Below, one piece after another: positions 41,754 to 50,663 of a stretch of 52,986 bases of DNA (positions are counted from its first letter, which is position 1; the number at the start of each line of letters is the position of its first letter). The stretch spans positions 1-52,986 of the forward strand of contig JAAYVH010000104.1 in assembly GCA_012517255.1 (NCBI GenBank). Direction: 5' to 3'. The stretch comes from Chthonomonadales bacterium (GTDB lineage Bacteria; Armatimonadota; Chthonomonadetes; Chthonomonadales; CAJBBX01). Both the position numbers and the translations under genes were made by a program. The notes beneath the pieces were generated by a model that was not told where the DNA came from, searched no databases, and saw only the letters and a program-made list of their open reading frames with translations.

Positions 41754-42535
41754 ATGACGCCGCCAGGCTGAGTCTGGGTCGCACGCTGCGCCGGGGCATT
41801 CGCGCATGGTGGGACCATCTGGGTCTGGCATGCGCGCTCAGCGCTCTATGGACCATCGCCGTGGGAATACCCACCGGTTTGGCCCTCCAGTACGCCACCG
41901 CCGCGCGAGGCATTGTTCTGGCCCTCGGCCTGCCGGTTGCCCTCGCCATTGCGGCATGGGTGACCGCCGGCATCCACCGCTCTGCGTTTCAGGCGATCGA
42001 GGGTGATGAGCCCGGCATCGCGTGGGTCTGGCGCACGGACGCCGCCCTCATGCGTCAGGCTCTGGGGCTAGCATTCATCCAGTGGGTGGTCACGCTCGGT
42101 CTGGCGCTGAACATAGCGTTCTACCTGAGCCTCCGTTCGCCGCTGGGACTGGTGCTGGCCGTGGTCTTCGGATACGGGATGGTCTTCTGGCTGTCGGCCT
42201 GTCAGTACCAGTGGCCGCTTCTCACGGCTGGCGCCATGGGCCTGATTTCGCGCGATGACGGCTCGCGCCCCCGTCTGGCAAGCGTATTCAGAAACGCCTT
42301 CATTCTGGCGCTTGGATCGCCGCTGTACTCGTTGGCGCTGGGCTGCATCATGCTGGGGCTGGCTGTTCCCCTTGTCGTCACAGGGGTTGGTCTGGTGCTG
42401 GTGGCGCCGGGGCTCATCGCCTTTCTGACGTCTCAATCGGTGCGCGATCACATGGTGCGGTTCGGCATGGTGGCTCCTCCTGACGAAGGCGGCCCGGTGC
42501 CCGATGTGTGGACGGTGCCCAAGAACGAGACGTGA
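41729..42535 (+). CDS. Hypothetical membrane protein (DUF624/YesL-like)
   Basis: A 268-residue membrane protein with about six helices, of no assigned function. The hydrophobic pattern and the WWDHLGLACALSALWTIAVG opening resemble DUF624 (YesL) proteins, which often occur beside sugar-utilisation genes; that would suit the sugar-acid dehydratase just upstream. The polar C-terminus (VAPPDEGGPVPDVWTVPKNE) is cytosolic or periplasmic. Start uncertain: ATG at 41729 or TTG at 41750, the latter in a TTGA overlap. Confidence 0.65.
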   Translation: MGTGPHALNDAARLSLGRTLRRGIRAWWDHLGLACALSALWTIAVGIPTGLALQYATAARGIVLALGLPVALAIAAWVTAGIHRSAFQAIEGDEPGIAWVWRTDAALMRQALGLAFIQWVVTLGLALNIAFYLSLRSPLGLVLAVVFGYGMVFWLSACQYQWPLLTAGAMGLISRDDGSRPRLASVFRNAFILALGSPLYSLALGCIMLGLAVPLVVTGVGLVLVAPGLIAFLTSQSVRDHMVRFGMVAPPDEGGPVPDVWTVPKNET

Positions 42536-42580
42536 GGGATGTTGCGGGTAGCGTGACGAACGACAGGGAGGGGAACGACA

Positions 42581-42614
42581 GGGGGAGTCACCGCGGCGAC
42601 GCCGGCGCTCCCCC
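42581..42614. terminator. Bidirectional hairpin between convergent genes
   Basis: GGGGGAG (42581-42587) pairs perfectly with CTCCCCC (42608-42614) around a GC-rich loop. It lies between the plus-strand membrane gene end and the minus-strand secreted-protein gene end, the place for a shared terminator. There is no T tract on either side, so it may only stabilise 3' ends. Confidence 0.4.
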
Positions 42615-42628
42615 GCATAGTAACTATC

Positions 42629-43141
42629 TTAGAGGTGCAGGCGCCCCACTACGGTGACCATCGTCTTGGCATCGGTAACGATCAGGTTGCCCTCGACCCC
42701 CAGCCGTGCGCTGAGCTCGAAGCCCAGAATGGCCTTGCCGATCAGTTTGGCCTTGCCGCCGAGCAGCGCTCCGGCTCCGGCGCCATAGTAGATCGAGCGC
42801 CCGGTCATGTCCTGAACATAACGAACCTGGTCGAGCGTCACGGGGACGACGGTGCTGATGTCCGCCAGGTTGGCCTTGAAGATGACGTCAGCGTCGAGGC
42901 GTCCCTCCCAGCCATCGAGCAAGCTGACGCTGGGAACAGCGATGTCCACGCCAGCCAGACCGGCACCACGCGGAGCTACCATGATGCCGCCGCGCAGACT
43001 CATCGTGATGGGCATCGGGCTTGGCTGACCGAACTGGGCGCGAGCGCCGCTCGATGCAGTCATGGTGCGGCCCGTACCGACCGCGAGAGCCGGCGCAGCT
43101 AGAGCAGCCACGCATCCCGCCAGACACAGCTTCTTCAGCAT
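42629..43141 (-). CDS. Hypothetical secreted protein
   Basis: A 170-residue exported protein with no function I can name. A classic signal peptide (MLKKLCLAGCVAALAAPALA) starts it. The rest is Gly/Ala-rich with alternating hydrophobic patterns (FELSARLGVEGNLIVTDAKT, MVTVVGRLHL end), suggesting beta strands, possibly a small barrel or pilin-like wall protein. An SD (GGAGG, 8-nt spacer) supports the ATG at 43141. A TATAAC on the minus strand at 43259-43254 may be its -10 box. Confidence 0.62.
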   Translation of the reverse strand: MLKKLCLAGCVAALAAPALAVGTGRTMTASSGARAQFGQPSPMPITMSLRGGIMVAPRGAGLAGVDIAVPSVSLLDGWEGRLDADVIFKANLADISTVVPVTLDQVRYVQDMTGRSIYYGAGAGALLGGKAKLIGKAILGFELSARLGVEGNLIVTDAKTMVTVVGRLHL

Positions 43142-43294
43142 GTTCGTTGCCTCCATTGCAGAGGTGTCATCGCGCCTGTTGCCACGCAGCCGAGAGGCTC
43201 TCCAGAGTTCCGCGCCCCGATGACGCCCATGGCCTCCAGACACGATCGGTGAGGTTATACCCTACGTGCACGATGGGCCTGCCCTGGCGTGCCA

Positions 43295-43323
43295 TTGACA
43301 GGCCGCGGGGTGTTTGCCACAAT
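43295..43323 (+). promoter_or_regulatory. Promoter of the menaquinone/isoprenoid gene run
   Basis: TTGACA (43295-43300) and CACAAT (43318-43323) are exactly 17 nt apart. Transcription would begin near 43330, 34 nt before the GTG at 43364. The signal lies downstream of an in-frame ATG at 43289, so that ATG cannot be the start. Confidence 0.72.
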
Positions 43324-43363
43324 AGCGCCCAGTGCCCTTAGCCTGGATGTGCGGACTGCCCCG

Positions 43364-44083
43364 GTGACCTCCCCGAAAACTGTACACCGTCCCGACCCCG
43401 AGCGTGTCGAGCGCATGTTCGGCGAGATCGCCCCGCGCTACGATCTGCTCAATGCACTGCTGAGTCTCGGGCGACATCACCGATGGCGTCGCGTCGCGGC
43501 GGATCTTGCCACGCCCCCCCCGGGCGGCGTGGCCCTGGACATATGCACCGGCACGGGCGATCTTGCTCGAGAGCTGGCGAAGCGCGTTGGAAGTAGCGGC
43601 TTCGTGGCGGGCCTCGACTTCTGCGAGGAGATGCTGCTCCTTGCTGAGGCCAAGCCCCGTCGACGGACGGATGGACTCATTGGCTACATAGCGGCGGATG
43701 CGATGGCGTTGCCCCTTTCGGACTCGAGCGTGGATTGCGCCACGGTGGCCTTTGGCATCAGGAACGTTCAGGATCCGGCACGAGCGTTCGCGGAGATGGT
43801 CCGCGTGGTGCGCACAGGCGGACGGGTCGTGTGCCTCGAGTTTGGACTGCCTGAAGATCGTCTGCGTCGTCGCCTCGTGCGAGCCTATGAGAAGACAGTG
43901 GTACCCGCGCTGGGAGGTACTCTGAGCCGTCGCTCTGCGTACCGGTACCTATCGGGCTCCATTGCGGGGTTCGCGAGCCCTGCAGAGGTCCGGCAGATGA
44001 TGTCGCGAGCGGGCCTTGCTGCGGTGCAGTCGGTGGCAATGAACCTGGGCAGCGTGTATGCCCATTGGGGTGTGAAGGCGTGA
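43364..44083 (+). CDS. menG: Demethylmenaquinone / 2-methoxy-6-polyprenylbenzoquinol methyltransferase
   Basis: A 239-residue SAM-dependent methyltransferase of the UbiE/MenG family. N-terminal RVERMFGEIAPRYDLLNALL and motif I ALDICTGTGDLARELAKR are canonical, as are VDCATVAFGIRNVQDPARAF and VCLEFGLPE. It makes the last step of menaquinone (or methylates a ubiquinone precursor) synthesis. Menaquinone is favoured by the neighbouring long-chain prenyl synthase and the ACIII/caa3 chain. The GTG at 43364 follows the promoter; the next gene starts in a GTGA overlap. Confidence 0.9.
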   Translation: MTSPKTVHRPDPERVERMFGEIAPRYDLLNALLSLGRHHRWRRVAADLATPPPGGVALDICTGTGDLARELAKRVGSSGFVAGLDFCEEMLLLAEAKPRRRTDGLIGYIAADAMALPLSDSSVDCATVAFGIRNVQDPARAFAEMVRVVRTGGRVVCLEFGLPEDRLRRRLVRAYEKTVVPALGGTLSRRSAYRYLSGSIAGFASPAEVRQMMSRAGLAAVQSVAMNLGSVYAHWGVKA

Positions 44084-45093
44084 CACAACCGCTACAAGCT
44101 GTTCCTTCGAACGGCAGCAACACGGGGTTTCTCGATGTGGTCCGATCGGAGCTGCAGAGCGTCGAGCATGCGCTCAAAGCCGCGGTAGCGTCCGAGGTCC
44201 ATGCGGTGGATGCCGTCGCACAGCATGTCTTGCTGGCAGGCGGGAAGCGTCTTCGCCCCGCGACCGTGGTGTTGACCGCAAGGGCTCTGGGGCTGCAAGG
44301 GGATTCGGAGCGCATGGTGGCCGTGGCGGCTGCTATGGAGATCGTCCACACGGCCACGCTCGTACACGACGACGTCGTGGACAACACCTCGGTCAGGCGC
44401 GGCGCTGCCACTGCCAATGCAGTGTTTGGCAACGGCGTGGCTGTCATCAGCGGCGATTTCCTGCTCGCGCGGGCGGTCAGCATGCTCGCGCAGGAGTCCG
44501 AGACTCGGCTCATACGGACGGTTGCCGATGTCACCGTGGACATGAGCGAGGGGGAGGTCCAGGAGCTGATCACTACCGGCGAACCCAAACTCACTGAGGC
44601 CGCCTACTTTGCGCTCATTCACAAGAAAACCGCGTCGTTCATCGAGGGGTGTTGCCGATGCGGAGCGATCGTAGCCGGTGCGGACAGCGATCTCGAGCGA
44701 GCGGTGGCGACCTACGGTCTGAACGTAGGTATGGCATTCCAGCTTGCCGATGATCTGCTGGACTACGTGGGCGACCCTGCGGTGACAGGCAAGCCTATCG
44801 GAACCGATCTGCGTGAGGGAAGGGCCACGCTGCCGTTTCTGTACGGTCTGCAGAGAGCTTCCAACGGCCACAGAGAACGTCTGCTAGCGGCGTTCGCCAG
44901 CCCGGCCTTGCGTGAGGCATCGATCGCCGCGGTGGTCCGAACCCTCGACAATCTGGGCGCCTTCGACCACGCTCGCGAGGTCGCTCGGGCGCATGCGGAG
45001 ACGGCCAAGCAGGCGTTGCGCGGACTGGAGCGTACGGTCTACCGCGATGCGCTGGAGCTTCTGGCCGACTATGCGGCGGAGCGTGATCGATGA
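44080..45093 (+). CDS. Polyprenyl diphosphate synthase
   Basis: A 337-residue trans-prenyltransferase that extends isoprenoids, probably to the menaquinone side chain (or similar). The first Asp-rich motif is HDDVVDNTSVRRG, the second DDLLDYVGDPAVTGKPIGTD, and GGKRLRPATVV sits near the IPP site. Chain length cannot be read from sequence alone; hepta- to decaprenyl is likely. The GTG at 44080 overlaps menG by 4 nt; its 3' end overlaps the phosphatase gene by 4 nt. Confidence 0.9.
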   Translation: MTQPLQAVPSNGSNTGFLDVVRSELQSVEHALKAAVASEVHAVDAVAQHVLLAGGKRLRPATVVLTARALGLQGDSERMVAVAAAMEIVHTATLVHDDVVDNTSVRRGAATANAVFGNGVAVISGDFLLARAVSMLAQESETRLIRTVADVTVDMSEGEVQELITTGEPKLTEAAYFALIHKKTASFIEGCCRCGAIVAGADSDLERAVATYGLNVGMAFQLADDLLDYVGDPAVTGKPIGTDLREGRATLPFLYGLQRASNGHRERLLAAFASPALREASIAAVVRTLDNLGAFDHAREVARAHAETAKQALRGLERTVYRDALELLADYAAERDR

Positions 45094-45887
45094 GCATTCC
45101 CTCGTCTGTTCGGATCGTCGTTTTCGATATGGACGGCGTTCTCTGGTCTATGGACGATCCGATCCCCCATGCGTCGGAGGCTCTGGAGCGATGCCGGCTT
45201 TCGGGGCGGGCCGTCTACTTCCTGACCAACAACTCGTCCAAGACGCGCGATGACTATGTCGCGAAGCTCGCTCGGTTCGGCATTCGGTCCAACGTTGATG
45301 AAGTGGTAACCTCCGCTCAGGCGACCGCACAGTGGCTGAAGGCCCGCAATCCGGCTGGTAACCGCAGGGCGGTTATCATAGGCGAGGAGGGACTCCGGCG
45401 CGAGTTGGAGGCCGTCGGCGTTCAGGTGGTGAACTACCGCGAAGGCGACACCGTTGATTACGTGGTTGTCGGCTGGGACCGGTCGCTAACCTATGACAAG
45501 CTCGCGCAAGCCCACGGAGCGATCGTTCGCGGTGGGGCGCTCTTCGTCGCCACCAACCGGGATGCCACCTATCCATTCGAGGGAGGCAGGACCTTGCCGG
45601 GGGGCGGCAGCATCGTGGCAGCGGTCGCGACATCCACGGGCATCGAGCCCATCACCATAGGAAAGCCCGAACAGTACACGATGCAGATGATTCTTGATCG
45701 AGAGCACGCCGCTCCCGAGGAATGCCTCGTCGTCGGCGATCGCCTTGACACGGATATCGCACTGGCAGTGCGGACCGGGGCGCTATCTGCGCTTGTTCTG
45801 ACGGGCGTCAGCACTGAGGCGGAAGCCCGGGGATTGCCGCCCGATCAACAGCCAACCTACATCTGGCCGAATCTCTCGCACCTGTAG
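45090..45887 (+). CDS. HAD-superfamily phosphatase, NagD-like (subfamily IIA)
   Basis: A 265-residue HAD hydrolase. Motif I is VFDMDGVLWS (nucleophile Asp, then +2 Asp), motif II FLTNNSSKTRDDYVAKL, motif III GKPEQYTM, motif IV VVGDRLDTDIALAVRTG. The C2A-type cap between motifs II and III marks the NagD/phosphoglycolate phosphatase group, which dephosphorylates small sugars or nucleotides. The operon location after the isoprenoid genes does not indicate the substrate. ATGA overlap with the preceding gene. Confidence 0.88.
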   Translation: MSIPSSVRIVVFDMDGVLWSMDDPIPHASEALERCRLSGRAVYFLTNNSSKTRDDYVAKLARFGIRSNVDEVVTSAQATAQWLKARNPAGNRRAVIIGEEGLRRELEAVGVQVVNYREGDTVDYVVVGWDRSLTYDKLAQAHGAIVRGGALFVATNRDATYPFEGGRTLPGGGSIVAAVATSTGIEPITIGKPEQYTMQMILDREHAAPEECLVVGDRLDTDIALAVRTGALSALVLTGVSTEAEARGLPPDQQPTYIWPNLSHL

Positions 45888-45917
45888 ACATCAACAGGTC
45901 ACTGGAGCTAACACAGC

Positions 45918-46925
45918 ATGTACCGTGAGTTGGGGAGCAAACGACTGCGATCGGGCGAGACGATCACGCTCGCGGTCGTTGAGGCGCCAGACGCGGAGTT
46001 CGACTCTTGCATTCTGACCTTGCTGGCCCACAAAGGCGGCGCATGGGACCACCATATGCGCGAAGCCCTTAGCGGACGCGCCGATGCCCTCGAGACGCGA
46101 TGGTACCTGGCCTTCATGGGCGCACAGCCGGTCGCGAATGCCATGGTGGTGGAGCGCCACGGCGTGGGCATTCTAGGACATGTCTTCACGCAGGAGGCGC
46201 ACCGACAGAAGGGCATCTGCAGCGCCGTGCTGCACGAGCTCATGACGGACTTCCAGGCTCGCAGAGGGCTCTCGCTGCTGCTGGGGACCGGATACGAGAG
46301 CGTCGCCTATCGCATCTATGAGTCCTTCGGGTTTCGCTCCATCCGCGAGGGATTCATGGGATGGTATGCGACAAGCCGTGCGGACTTCGAGATGCGTTGG
46401 TTTGCCGCTGGCGAAGCGTCAGTCAGCGCAGCCCGATGGGAACACTGGCCGCTCGTTGCGGCGCTGGCCTCGTTTCCCGAGCGTGGCGGCCTGCGGAGTT
46501 CGGCCTGGGGGATCCGAGACATCGCGAACCTTGAGGGCCCGTACTGCCACTTCATGGCTCGCCGGGCCGAGCCGGGATACGCTGCGTGCATGGCAACGAC
46601 TCAGACTGGCGCCGTGGTTGCCTGTGCGACATGCGTGCCCTTCAGGATCGGTGAGAGCGACAGGGCGTGGAAAGACACCTGGCTTGTGGACGCATTCGCC
46701 CATCCGCTTCACCAGTACAAGCTGGCAGAAGTCCTCGGCTCGCTCCCGCTGCCTCCGGGAAAGGCGATTGCGCTGGCGCCCGACACCGATGACGCTCGAC
46801 GCGCTGCGCTGATTGAGGCAGGCTTTGAACGGGAGGGTGTCCTTGCCGGCATGCTGGAATCGGACGGCATCCCCGCGGCAGTGGCCGTCTACGGCAGGTA
46901 CGTACCCTCCGCCGCCATCGTCTGA
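45918..46925 (+). CDS. GNAT-family N-acetyltransferase
   Basis: A 335-residue protein. Residues of about 60-145 carry a GNAT domain: motif A in HVFTQEAHRQKGICSAVLHE with the acyl-CoA pyrophosphate loop and motif B in GTGYESVAYRIYESFGFR. The remaining C-terminal half (about 150-335) is another folded region, perhaps a degenerate second GNAT domain (KAIALAPDTDDARRAALIEAGFEREGV resembles one). Substrate unknown. Gap 30 nt from the phosphatase gene. Confidence 0.8.
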   Translation: MYRELGSKRLRSGETITLAVVEAPDAEFDSCILTLLAHKGGAWDHHMREALSGRADALETRWYLAFMGAQPVANAMVVERHGVGILGHVFTQEAHRQKGICSAVLHELMTDFQARRGLSLLLGTGYESVAYRIYESFGFRSIREGFMGWYATSRADFEMRWFAAGEASVSAARWEHWPLVAALASFPERGGLRSSAWGIRDIANLEGPYCHFMARRAEPGYAACMATTQTGAVVACATCVPFRIGESDRAWKDTWLVDAFAHPLHQYKLAEVLGSLPLPPGKAIALAPDTDDARRAALIEAGFEREGVLAGMLESDGIPAAVAVYGRYVPSAAIV

Positions 46926-46941
46926 GTAAAGGAGCTTCACC

Positions 46942-48195
46942 GTGGGACGCGTCGCGTACTTCGATTGCCCATCCGGCATTGCCGGCAACATGGCCCTGGG
47001 CGCGCTGCTGGCTTGCGGGGCGGATCGAGATGCCCTGATTCGACGGCTGGGAACGCTCGATCTGGGCGAATGGTCGCTGGAAGTGGTGCGCAAAGAAGAA
47101 CACGGGATCGGCGCTCTTCACGTGGCCGTGAAGACTCCCCCCGAGACCGGCCATGGCCGTCACCTCCACCATATCGAAGCCATGATATCCTCCGGCGATC
47201 TGCCTGATCGAGTCAGAGCGCAGGCGATCGCGGTGTTTCGGCGGCTGGGCGAGGCTGAGGCCGGGATACACGGCGTTGACATCCAGAGCCTGCATTTCCA
47301 CGAGGTCGGCGCGGTAGACGCCATCGTTGACATCGTCGGAACATGCCTCCTGCTGCACGACCTCGGCGTCGACCGTGTCGTCTGCTCGCCGTTGCCGATG
47401 GGACGCGGTTTCGTGCGGTGCATGCATGGAGTGATCCCGCTGCCTGCACCCGCCACGGTCGCGTTGACGCGCGGCGTGCCGACATACGGAGTGGATATCG
47501 AAGGCGAGCTTGTTACTCCGACCGGCGCCGCGCTGATGACGGCGCTGGCGGACGAGTTCGGGCCTCAACCGTCTATGCGGGTCGAGTCCGTCGGCTATGG
47601 CGCAGGAACGATGACGCTGCCCGATCGACCGAACATCGTTCGCGTCATGGTTGGCCAGCCCGGGTCAGGTGAGGTCCGGGAGGTAGCGGTCGTCGAGACC
47701 AACGTAGACGACATGTCGCCCCAACTGTTCGATGTCGCCATGGAGCGCCTCTTGCAGGTCGGCGCGCTGGACGTATACGCGTCACCCATTCAGATGAAGA
47801 AGAACCGACCGGGCCTACTGATTACGGTAATGTGCCCGCCCGAATGCGTGCGGGCGGTCGTCGAGGTGCTCTTCTCGGAGACCACCACCCTCGGCGTCCG
47901 CGTCAGGAACTGCGAACGGATGTGCATGGAGCGTGAGGTCGTTGCGGTGACCACGGAATACGGCGACATACGCGTGAAGGTGGGCCGCTGGGACGCTGCG
48001 CGGAGGGATGAAGCCGCGGCTTCTGCCGTCTCCGCTTCGGAGGAGCATGGCACGCGCCAGAGCGGCGACGCAGGTATATGCAAGGCCATGCCCGAATACG
48101 ACGACGTGAAGGCTGCCGCATTGCGGCACGGAGTCCCTGCCCGAGTGGTTGCGGAAGCAGCGGTCCGAGCGTTTCGAACAGCACAGGAGGCATAG
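46942..48195 (+). CDS. larC: Nickel-pincer cofactor biosynthesis protein LarC
   Basis: A 417-residue protein that inserts nickel into the pyridinium-thiocarboxylate pincer cofactor used by lactate racemase-type enzymes. Diagnostic motifs: YFDCPSGIAGNMALGALLAC, LHFHEVGAVDAIVDIVGTCLLL, GFVRCMHGVIPLPAPATV, and NVDDMSPQLFDVAMERLL. It is a single continuous frame; some bacteria split the gene or need a frameshift. The GTG at 46942 has an SD (AAGGAG, 7-nt spacer). LarB, LarE and LarA are not in the window. Confidence 0.93.
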   Translation: MGRVAYFDCPSGIAGNMALGALLACGADRDALIRRLGTLDLGEWSLEVVRKEEHGIGALHVAVKTPPETGHGRHLHHIEAMISSGDLPDRVRAQAIAVFRRLGEAEAGIHGVDIQSLHFHEVGAVDAIVDIVGTCLLLHDLGVDRVVCSPLPMGRGFVRCMHGVIPLPAPATVALTRGVPTYGVDIEGELVTPTGAALMTALADEFGPQPSMRVESVGYGAGTMTLPDRPNIVRVMVGQPGSGEVREVAVVETNVDDMSPQLFDVAMERLLQVGALDVYASPIQMKKNRPGLLITVMCPPECVRAVVEVLFSETTTLGVRVRNCERMCMEREVVAVTTEYGDIRVKVGRWDAARRDEAAASAVSASEEHGTRQSGDAGICKAMPEYDDVKAAALRHGVPARVVAEAAVRAFRTAQEA

Positions 48196-48198
48196 CCG

Positions 48199-49299
48199 GT
48201 GAACTACCCGCACATCCCCATAGACCGCCCGCGCCCCAACTGCCAGGAGTTCGTTGACATTCTCATGGGGCGTACGCCTCAGCGGCGCACGCCGCTCGTC
48301 GAGTACATCGTGGATGAGACGGTCATGCGCCCGATCGTCGAGAACATGCTCGGCCTGCAGTGGCCCGGCCCGGTTGTGGATCGCGAGTCGTGGGATCGCT
48401 ACCTCGACACGTTCATCGAGTTCTGGCGGCGCATGGGCTACGACTTCGTGCGATTCGAGATCGGTCTCCCGTTCACCGCTGGCAGACTCATCACCGCGGA
48501 CACAGCGCCGTCCGGGCGCGATCGCGCGTGGGTGGATGAGCATCAGGGCGCCATCACAGATTGGGCAACCTTCGAAAGCTATCCGTGGCCAACGCTGGAG
48601 GCGTTCGACTTCCATCCCTTCGAATATGTGAACGCCCATCTGCCCGACGGCATGGGCCTGATCGCATGTCACGGAGGCGGCATCTTCGAGCATCTCTCAT
48701 GGATCATGTCCCTCGAGGGGCTGTCGCTGGCCCTGTTCGATCAGCCTGATCTTGTACGTGCCGTGGCCGACCGCATAGGCGAGCTCATGGTGGGGTTCTA
48801 CCGCCATCTGGTCCAGCTCGATCGACTCATCGTGGTCTTTCCGGGCGACGATATGGGCTTTCGATCCGGCACGCTCATCCACCCGTCGGCCCTGCGGGAG
48901 TACACGCTGCCGTGGCACAGGAAGTTCGCCGAGATTGCCCACGCTTCGGGCCGGCCCTATTTCCTCCATTCGTGCGGCAATCTCGTGACGATCATGGAGA
49001 ACCTCATAGAGGACGTGCAGATAGACGGCAAGCATTCCTACGAGGACGTCATCAGACCCGTGCAGGACTTTCAGGCCGAATATGGCGACCGCATCGCCGT
49101 CCTGGGCGGCATGGACCTGAATCTGCTGTCTGCGGGCACCGAGGCTCAGGTTCGGCAGCATGCTCGGTTCCTCATCGAGACATGCGGAGCGCGCGGTCGC
49201 TACGCCATCGGTTCGGGCAACTCCATCCCCAGCTATGTGCCTGTCGAGAACTACCTCGCCATGGTGGACGAGACGCATAAGGTGAACGGATCGGGGTAA
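48199..49299 (+). CDS. Uroporphyrinogen-decarboxylase-like (URO-D superfamily) methyltransferase
   Basis: A 366-residue URO-D-superfamily barrel. It lacks the substrate Arg cluster expected of true decarboxylase but carries the HxCGN motif (FLHSCGNLVTIMENL) near residue 270, a zinc site of corrinoid-dependent methyltransferases such as MtaA/CmuA relatives, and IDGKHSYEDVI. So methyl transfer to a thiol is more likely than heme synthesis. GTG start with a strong SD (AGGAGG), 3 nt after larC. The corrinoid protein partner is not visible. Confidence 0.75.
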   Translation: MNYPHIPIDRPRPNCQEFVDILMGRTPQRRTPLVEYIVDETVMRPIVENMLGLQWPGPVVDRESWDRYLDTFIEFWRRMGYDFVRFEIGLPFTAGRLITADTAPSGRDRAWVDEHQGAITDWATFESYPWPTLEAFDFHPFEYVNAHLPDGMGLIACHGGGIFEHLSWIMSLEGLSLALFDQPDLVRAVADRIGELMVGFYRHLVQLDRLIVVFPGDDMGFRSGTLIHPSALREYTLPWHRKFAEIAHASGRPYFLHSCGNLVTIMENLIEDVQIDGKHSYEDVIRPVQDFQAEYGDRIAVLGGMDLNLLSAGTEAQVRQHARFLIETCGARGRYAIGSGNSIPSYVPVENYLAMVDETHKVNGSG

Positions 49300-49829
49300 T
49301 GGCCGGGGGGCTGCCGGGATCGGAGCGTGTTCGCTGCCCGCGGTGCGGGGCAAACAACTTCCCCGGCACGGCGCAATGCTGGCAATGCCAGGCGTCTCTG
49401 CCCCCGCCGGAGGCCATAGACCAGCCGTATGCGCCTCCTCCGCTATTGACCCGTTCGGCTGGGTCGCCGTCTCGCCGGATCCCGTCGGCGGTCCTCATCG
49501 TGGCTCTCGTCGCAGCAGTACTGGCGGCGCTGACAGTGTTCGGCGTTCGCCGGTGGAGCGCCCATCAGGCTGATCGTCGGCTGGCCGAACTCAACGCTCT
49601 CAAGGAACGCCTCCTGCAGGAACGAGCGAGCGGAATCCTCAGGCAAGGCGACCCGGGCGAGATGGACCCTACGGAAGCGCAGGCACGGCGCGAGATCAGG
49701 CGACTCGAGCAGCAGCTCGACCAGATGCCTCTGCGCGGAGGCGGCGACGTGCGGTTGCGGGGCGGCGGTGCGATGAGCGCCGAGGAGTATGAGCGATGGC
49801 GGCGCGAGCTCCGAGGGCCGACGCCGTGA
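49299..49829 (+). CDS. Zinc-ribbon membrane protein of unknown function
   Basis: A 176-residue protein: N-terminal zinc ribbon with CPRCGANNFPGTAQCWQC (C13, C16, C27, C30 approximately), Pro-rich linker, one transmembrane helix (AVLIVALVAAVLAALTVFGV, about 64-83), then a coiled-coil-like charged region and a Gly-rich tail (RGGGDVRLRGGG). The ATG overlaps the previous stop by one base (TAATG), so it should be translated with it. No enzyme motif is seen. Confidence 0.7.
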   Translation: MAGGLPGSERVRCPRCGANNFPGTAQCWQCQASLPPPEAIDQPYAPPPLLTRSAGSPSRRIPSAVLIVALVAAVLAALTVFGVRRWSAHQADRRLAELNALKERLLQERASGILRQGDPGEMDPTEAQARREIRRLEQQLDQMPLRGGGDVRLRGGGAMSAEEYERWRRELRGPTP

Positions 49830-49838
49830 CTTCTCCCG

Positions 49839-50315
49839 TCAGGCTGCCCGATCGACGGAACCGGGTTCGGGCGACTGGCGAAACGTCCAGTACTTGCTGG
49901 CCGCGAAGTTCCACACGGACACCACCACGATGGCCACGGCTTTGGCGACATTGAGCTGGAGCGGATCGGGATTCGACGGGTTTATAAGCTGCCCGGACAT
50001 CGCGAACATCACGGCTTTCATGACGAACAGGTTCAGGAGCAGTCCGGCAACATTGGTTGCATAGAACTTCGCGTACCGTGTCTTGCTCGGATCCGTGTTG
50101 ACGCCCCGAAACGTCCACAGGCTGTTCCACGTGAATCCGTTGGTGACCGCGAGGCTGAAGGACACCACCTGCGCGAGTATCCAGTGCCAGTGCAGGAGGT
50201 GCGTGAAGACGTTCAGCAGACCGACGTCAATGACCGCGCTGGAGGCGCCGATCAAGCAGAACTTGGCGAACTGGCGAATGGCTCGAAGTTGGGCGAGGCC
50301 GCCGATGAAACGCAT
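49839..50315 (-). CDS. GtrA-family membrane protein
   Basis: A 158-residue protein with four helices of the GtrA (PF04138) family, flippase-like proteins for polyprenyl-linked sugars. The pattern is FCLIGASSAVIDVGLLNVFT, then LAVTNGFTWNSLWTFRG and the final VSVWNFAASKYWTF. I chose the ATG at 50315: it follows the extended -10 at 50381-50373 by about 58 nt and gives the family length; the long open frame to 50621 lies before that promoter. Confidence 0.85.
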   Translation of the reverse strand: MRFIGGLAQLRAIRQFAKFCLIGASSAVIDVGLLNVFTHLLHWHWILAQVVSFSLAVTNGFTWNSLWTFRGVNTDPSKTRYAKFYATNVAGLLLNLFVMKAVMFAMSGQLINPSNPDPLQLNVAKAVAIVVVSVWNFAASKYWTFRQSPEPGSVDRAA

Positions 50316-50598
50316 CAAGGTTGGGTTGTCCAGGAAAGGGACCCGAGGCTCACTGAGGCCTGTCCCGTCCGGATTATAGCACGCTCGGCCTTCGCGTGGC
50401 GCATTCCGGTCACGGTTGGCCCACTTCCGCTTGTCAGCGTACCGTGTCGAACGACACACGGTCCTTACTGGGCCTCCCATTGCCCAACCGCCTGATCCGA
50501 CCGAAGCTGCTGGCGTGATCTTCGGCGTCTGGATGCCCCAACGTCCGGCGGTCTTCGCAGAAACAAGCCTCCTGGTATCTGCATGCAGTACCTCGCTA
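50316..50598. other. Intergenic region between divergent gtrA-like and DUF6259-like genes
   Basis: The 348 bases from 50316 to 50663 contain promoters of both flanking genes (50373-50381 minus, 50599-50627 plus) and no gene I can support. In the stretch between them the frames are open only as shadows, and no hairpin or repeat stands out. Confidence 0.5.
50373..50381 (-). promoter_or_regulatory. Extended -10 promoter of the GtrA-like gene
   Basis: On the minus strand TGCTATAAT (TGn plus TATAAT at 50378-50373) is an extended -10 element. No good -35 is found at 17 nt. The transcript would begin near 50366, about 50 nt before the chosen ATG. Confidence 0.5.
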
Positions 50599-50627
50599 TT
50601 GACGCGCGATTGGAGGCACACTAGAAT
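50599..50627 (+). promoter_or_regulatory. Promoter of the DUF6259-like gene
   Basis: TTGACG (50599-50604) and TAGAAT (50622-50627) are exactly 17 nt apart. The start site near 50634 leaves about 30 nt before the GTG at 50664, with GGAGG (50652-50656) as its SD. Confidence 0.75.
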
Positions 50628-50663
50628 GGAGACTGCAAACGCACCGCAATCGGAGGTATGACC

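Noticed and set aside
48199-49299. Annotation as uroporphyrinogen decarboxylase HemE.
   Set aside because: The HxCGN site and lack of HemE substrate-binding signature favour the methyltransferase branch of the superfamily.
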